64,000 bases of DNA, taken from the NCBI RefSeq assembly GCF_003289965.1, contig NZ_QMBQ01000009.1, forward strand, positions 1 to 64,000, in the 5' to 3' direction. Shown piece after piece: positions 61,203-64,000 of the stretch. Every line of letters starts with the position of its first letter. The stretch's first letter is position 1. Source of the stretch: Mesorhizobium atlanticum (GTDB lineage Bacteria; Pseudomonadota; Alphaproteobacteria; Rhizobiales; Rhizobiaceae). Made by a program: the position numbers and the translations under genes. The notes beneath the pieces were generated by a model. That model made no database searches. It was not told the DNA's origin and worked only from the letters and a program-made list of their open reading frames with translations.

Positions 61203-63173
61203 TCAAGACACGCTCGGCCCGCTCCTCTGCCGCCCGACGGTCCAGGAAATCCCCTCGGCGCGCACGACGCCGGAGACCTCCTTGCCGGTATGCCGCTCCA
61301 GCACCGGTCGCCATGGCACCAGCGTGAACTCACGCGACTTCTCAACAACAGCGTATCTGCCGCTGGCGAGCTCAACCGAACGGCGCAGCGTGCCGTTTAC
61401 CGGATCTCCAGGCCGAGCTTCGGAATATGCGAGCCCAAGCTCGTCCGACAGCTGACCTGCAATCCGGTTCAGCTCGCGCTGGCGCAGAAGCGAAATCATG
61501 TTGGCGCGATAGACGATCCGGTCGTGATCTTCCTGCGCGAGGCGTTGAGTAATCAGCCACTGTCGCCGCCGGGCTAACGCTTCCCGTACCTCACGCCCGA
61601 AGCCGGATCCGCGCAAGCTCTCCGGCGTTTCGGAAACCAATTCATGGTCGATCCAGGTGGCGCCGTCAAAACTGACCTGCTGTTCCAGCGTCAATGAGGA
61701 GAGCTTGTCGACAACGACAGGCTCGGCCCTCGCCCTCTGACGCTCGTAGTCCGCGACGCGGTCGAGATGATCGGGCGCGATGATCCAGGTGCCGTCCGGC
61801 TCGCGTTCGACGCTGTTGGTCGCGCGGCGAATCGCCTCCAGCCGCCGCACATGGGTTTCGGCAAAGCGGTCGGTGGCGGATGGATCATGCTGCAGGTGAA
61901 TATCGACGTTGTAACGCCCGCCATTGGCCGAGGCGATGTCAGCGACCGTTCGGTCGACTTGCCTCGGGCCGATGCTCCTCGGTGTGACACGCACTATGCA
62001 GCCGTCGGGCGTCGGTTGTGTCGCCTCGCCCTTGCCGATGTCGATGTAACTGGTGCTGCCGTCGATGCCGTCCACAATCAGATAGTGACGGTCGCTGATC
62101 TCGTCGGCGAGGCCGCGGGCGACCACGCGACCGACAATAGGCTGAGCCTCCTGTCCTCCCGATCGATCGTGGACAATGTAATCTGCGGCACTGCGCGTAA
62201 GCCCCTTACCGGTCAGCTCGCGGTGCATGGTCTTGATGATATCGCCGCGCTCGCCGATGCGACGGAGCGTTGCTTCAAGTTCATTGTCCAGGCGCCAGCG
62301 ACCCGGACCGACCTCCTCAGCCAGGCCCATCCGCTCGAGCTTGCGCAGTCGACCCTGGTGCAGCGTCTGCCGAAACGCGTCGCGGCTGGCCGGCAAGACA
62401 TGCCCCTCCTCGTCGCGCATGCTGAGCAGACGCCGGTCGATGCCGGTGAAGCGTTCCTGTTCCATCTCGTGCCGCAAGCGCTGCTCGATCTCGCGGTCGG
62501 TGCGCGGGCCGAGGTCGAGGCTGACCAGTTCGGCCGCGCGCTCCCGCAAACCCGATGAGATGTAGTCCCGAGCGATGACCAGATTTTCGCCGCGATCATC
62601 CTTGCCGCGGACGATGATATGGGTGTGCGGATGGCCGGTGTTGAAATGGTCGACGGCGACCCAGTCGAGCTTCGTGCCGATGTCTTTTTCCATCTGCGCC
62701 ATGAGGCGACGGGTCAGCGGCTTGAGGTCGTCATACTCGATGCCGTCCTCGGGTGCGACGATGAAGCGGAACTGATGCCGGTCGCCTCCCGCACGTTCGA
62801 GGAAGGCCTTGCCGTCGACCCGGTCACTATCGACCCCGTAGAGGGCGCCAGGCTCGCCCTCGCGGGTGACGCCGTCGCGCTGGAGATAGCGCAGGTGCGC
62901 ACGCGCCCCGTCGACGCCCTTTCCGGCCAGCTTGACGACGCGCGCCTTAACGACGACGCGACGCTGACGGAAGGCCGCATGGCGATCGCGCGATCCGAGG
63001 ATCGCGGCAGCCGCGCCGCCGCGCCCGGTCCGGCTTCCTGTGAAGCGGCCACGCGGGACCTTGCCGCCGGCGCGATTGATGGCGGCACGGATCTGGCCGA
63101 CATAGCGCTTGCCGGCCTTCGAACCGCGGGATCCGATCTTGCCGAGTCTCGGTCTGAATTCATCATCTTGCAT
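61203..63173 (-). CDS. rlxS: Relaxase RlxS-like (DUF3363)
   Basis: This 656-residue conjugative relaxase would nick the element at oriT and lead the strand into the Trb channel. It has an N-terminal Arg/Gly-rich segment, then the relaxase core with ARAHLRYLQRDGVTREGEPG and the metal-binding His cluster DHFNTGHPHTHIIVRGKDD (about 180-198). The C-terminal ~400 residues match the DUF3363 extension (LVPWRPVLERHTGKEVSGVV near the end). RlxS proteins of this form serve Mesorhizobium symbiosis ICEs. AGAGGCTCCG precedes the chosen ATG; the longer open frame to 63230 has no such site. Confidence 0.88.
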   Translation of the reverse strand: MQDDEFRPRLGKIGSRGSKAGKRYVGQIRAAINRAGGKVPRGRFTGSRTGRGGAAAAILGSRDRHAAFRQRRVVVKARVVKLAGKGVDGARAHLRYLQRDGVTREGEPGALYGVDSDRVDGKAFLERAGGDRHQFRFIVAPEDGIEYDDLKPLTRRLMAQMEKDIGTKLDWVAVDHFNTGHPHTHIIVRGKDDRGENLVIARDYISSGLRERAAELVSLDLGPRTDREIEQRLRHEMEQERFTGIDRRLLSMRDEEGHVLPASRDAFRQTLHQGRLRKLERMGLAEEVGPGRWRLDNELEATLRRIGERGDIIKTMHRELTGKGLTRSAADYIVHDRSGGQEAQPIVGRVVARGLADEISDRHYLIVDGIDGSTSYIDIGKGEATQPTPDGCIVRVTPRSIGPRQVDRTVADIASANGGRYNVDIHLQHDPSATDRFAETHVRRLEAIRRATNSVEREPDGTWIIAPDHLDRVADYERQRARAEPVVVDKLSSLTLEQQVSFDGATWIDHELVSETPESLRGSGFGREVREALARRRQWLITQRLAQEDHDRIVYRANMISLLRQRELNRIAGQLSDELGLAYSEARPGDPVNGTLRRSVELASGRYAVVEKSREFTLVPWRPVLERHTGKEVSGVVRAEGISWTVGRQRSGPSVS

Positions 63174-63277
63174 CGGAGCCTCTAAGGGATTTGCAGCAAA
63201 ATCAGAGGCTTGCGCGAATAAGCGCTCCAAGGACTGGAAGGAGCCTCCGGAAGAAACGATGTGCAGACAAAGACTTA

Positions 63278-63296
63278 GCCGCCTCTTGGAGGCGGC
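63278..63296. repeat. GC-rich stem-loop upstream of rlxS
   Basis: GCCGCCTC-TTG-GAGGCGGC is a perfect 8-bp hairpin about 105 bases before the rlxS start. It could be a terminator-like or attenuator element of the rlxS leader, or part of an oriT region, which in related elements lies near the relaxase gene. No nick-site consensus was identified. The gap 63174-63570 has no gene I can support. Confidence 0.45.
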
Positions 63297-63534
63297 ACCT
63301 TTATCTTGCCTTCCCCATTTTACACCTATCTACCTGCAACAATTCATCAATATCAACCGTTCAAATCCGGCTCGATCGCAGTAAAGACGGCATGATTCAT
63401 TTCAGTCGTAGATAAGCCAAGCCTACGGGCGGATTGTTGCCTCCGGCGATCCATGCGCTAGTTCGAGCTCGGCGCCTAACGCCGGGCAACGCGCCGCCGA
63501 GATGCGCGATCGGAATTCCGCGGTGGCGACATAG

Positions 63535-63570
63535 GACGAGAGGCGGCGGATGCCGCCTCTCGTCTCGATT
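63535..63570. terminator. Strong stem-loop at the 3' end of the last gene
   Basis: GACGAGAGGCGGC, a 4-base loop, and the exact complement form a 13-bp stem at 63535-63564, immediately after the stop codon of the leftward gene at 63571. The T-run (ATTTTA) follows on the plus-strand side, so as a classical terminator it would serve rightward transcription; it may block both directions. Confidence 0.55.
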
Positions 63571-63894
63571 TTAGCGGCGATCCTTAAGCTCGCGGATCAC
63601 CGCCTTGACCTCATAGTCGCCGATCTTGGTGCGGCGTTGCGCCACTAGGATGCTGACAGCCGTTTGGTTCGCCTCGATCGCCTGGATCGCCTCCTCCATG
63701 TCGGCATACGGCCGGAGGTTTTCGATGGCGATGACGTCGCCGTTCTCGTCATAGCCGCCGTGGAGATACATCGGCGCCCGCTCCAGGCGCGAAAGCGCCC
63801 ATTCCGCCTCATGGATGAGAAGGAAGCCCAGCTTGCGCTGCCGCCAGTATTCTGTGCTGCCGCCATCGATGGTGACGATGTTGCGATGTGTCAT
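63571..63894 (-). CDS. Hypothetical protein, mobile-element associated
   Basis: This 107-residue soluble protein reads ...STEYWRQRKLGFLLIHEAEW..., MYLHGGYDENGDVIAIENLR and AVSILVAQRRTKIGDYEVKA. No signal peptide, membrane segment or recognised motif. The start MTHRNIVTIDGG is preceded by GAAAGGAGATTTCC, an excellent ribosome site; the longer frame (63933) is not needed. It probably starts an accessory operon at the end of this window. No function is assigned. Confidence 0.7.
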   Translation of the reverse strand: MTHRNIVTIDGGSTEYWRQRKLGFLLIHEAEWALSRLERAPMYLHGGYDENGDVIAIENLRPYADMEEAIQAIEANQTAVSILVAQRRTKIGDYEVKAVIRELKDRR

Positions 63895-64000
63895 GGAAAT
63901 CTCCTTTCGTTCTCTGACGGAAGGAGCCCGCACCGGCGCATCGAGGGGTCAAGGATCGCTTTAGCGACCGCAACGCGGCGAGCGGGGGAGCCGATTTTGT

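Noticed and set aside
1..64000. CRISPR array, rRNA or tRNA genes
   Set aside because: No regularly spaced direct repeats, no rRNA segments and no T-arm/anticodon pattern were found while reading the window.

Overview
The window looks like a chromosome of Mesorhizobium (Alphaproteobacteria, Rhizobiales). It is GC-rich with alphaproteobacterial core genes, carries a DUF768 gene (a family I know mainly from Mesorhizobium) and the palindromic intergenic repeats common in that genus, and its right part holds nodD, nod-box-like sites, a MucR/Ros homologue, a Trb/TraG conjugation cluster and an RlxS-type relaxase, as in Mesorhizobium symbiosis islands (ICESym). I see no rRNA, tRNA, CRISPR array or integrase.

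Layout. 1-300: end of an IS481-type insertion sequence. 0.5-26 kb: ordinary chromosomal genes. These are tag, an L,D-transpeptidase, a divergent folD, the glycolate oxidase genes glcD-glcE-glcF (interrupted by a DUF559 gene between 62-bp inverted repeats and by a small membrane protein), DUF3422, a FadR-type regulator with lldD, a phosphoesterase, a glutamine amidotransferase, rsmE, gshA, DUF937, DUF1127 with a divergent LysR gene, a CHASE4-GGDEF-EAL protein, xseA, a DmpA-type peptidase and DUF768. 26-39 kb: metabolic and regulatory accessory genes. These are a GNAT enzyme, a 2-hydroxyacid dehydrogenase, a DJ-1/PfpI protein, a GntR/FCD regulator divergent from an iron-ADH / ALDH / alpha-beta hydrolase operon, a two-component system with an OB-fold exported protein, and an AGE-family sugar isomerase.

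39.4-64 kb: mobile-element territory. A Gabija-like pair (OLD/TOPRIM nuclease and UvrD-like helicase) is followed by a CoiA-like protein and a MucR homologue lacking its usual Cys ligand. Next comes a leftward operon traG - RHH protein - trbB-C-D-E-J-L-F-G-I - DUF2274, encoding a mating-pair type IV secretion system and its coupling protein. A SyrA/ExoX-type small membrane protein has a nod-box-like site upstream. An AraC regulator lies between IS110 and IS1380 remnants. nodD follows, then a second nod-box-like site, the relaxase gene rlxS and a small hypothetical gene. Relaxase, coupling protein and Trb channel together would transfer the element, and NodD would act on nod boxes here and elsewhere. 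The chromosome-to-island change falls in the gene-poor 38.7-39.4 kb interval, which has no visible attachment site.

Points most worth a second look: the Gabija-like pair; the nod box before a syrA-like gene; the FolD paralogue with Gln in place of the conserved Lys of YxxxK; the DUF559 gene whose N-terminus is encoded by an intergenic repeat; and the sequence TTTGACCAGT shared by the glcD and lldD-regulator promoters. All family assignments are from reading the sequence; no database search was run.
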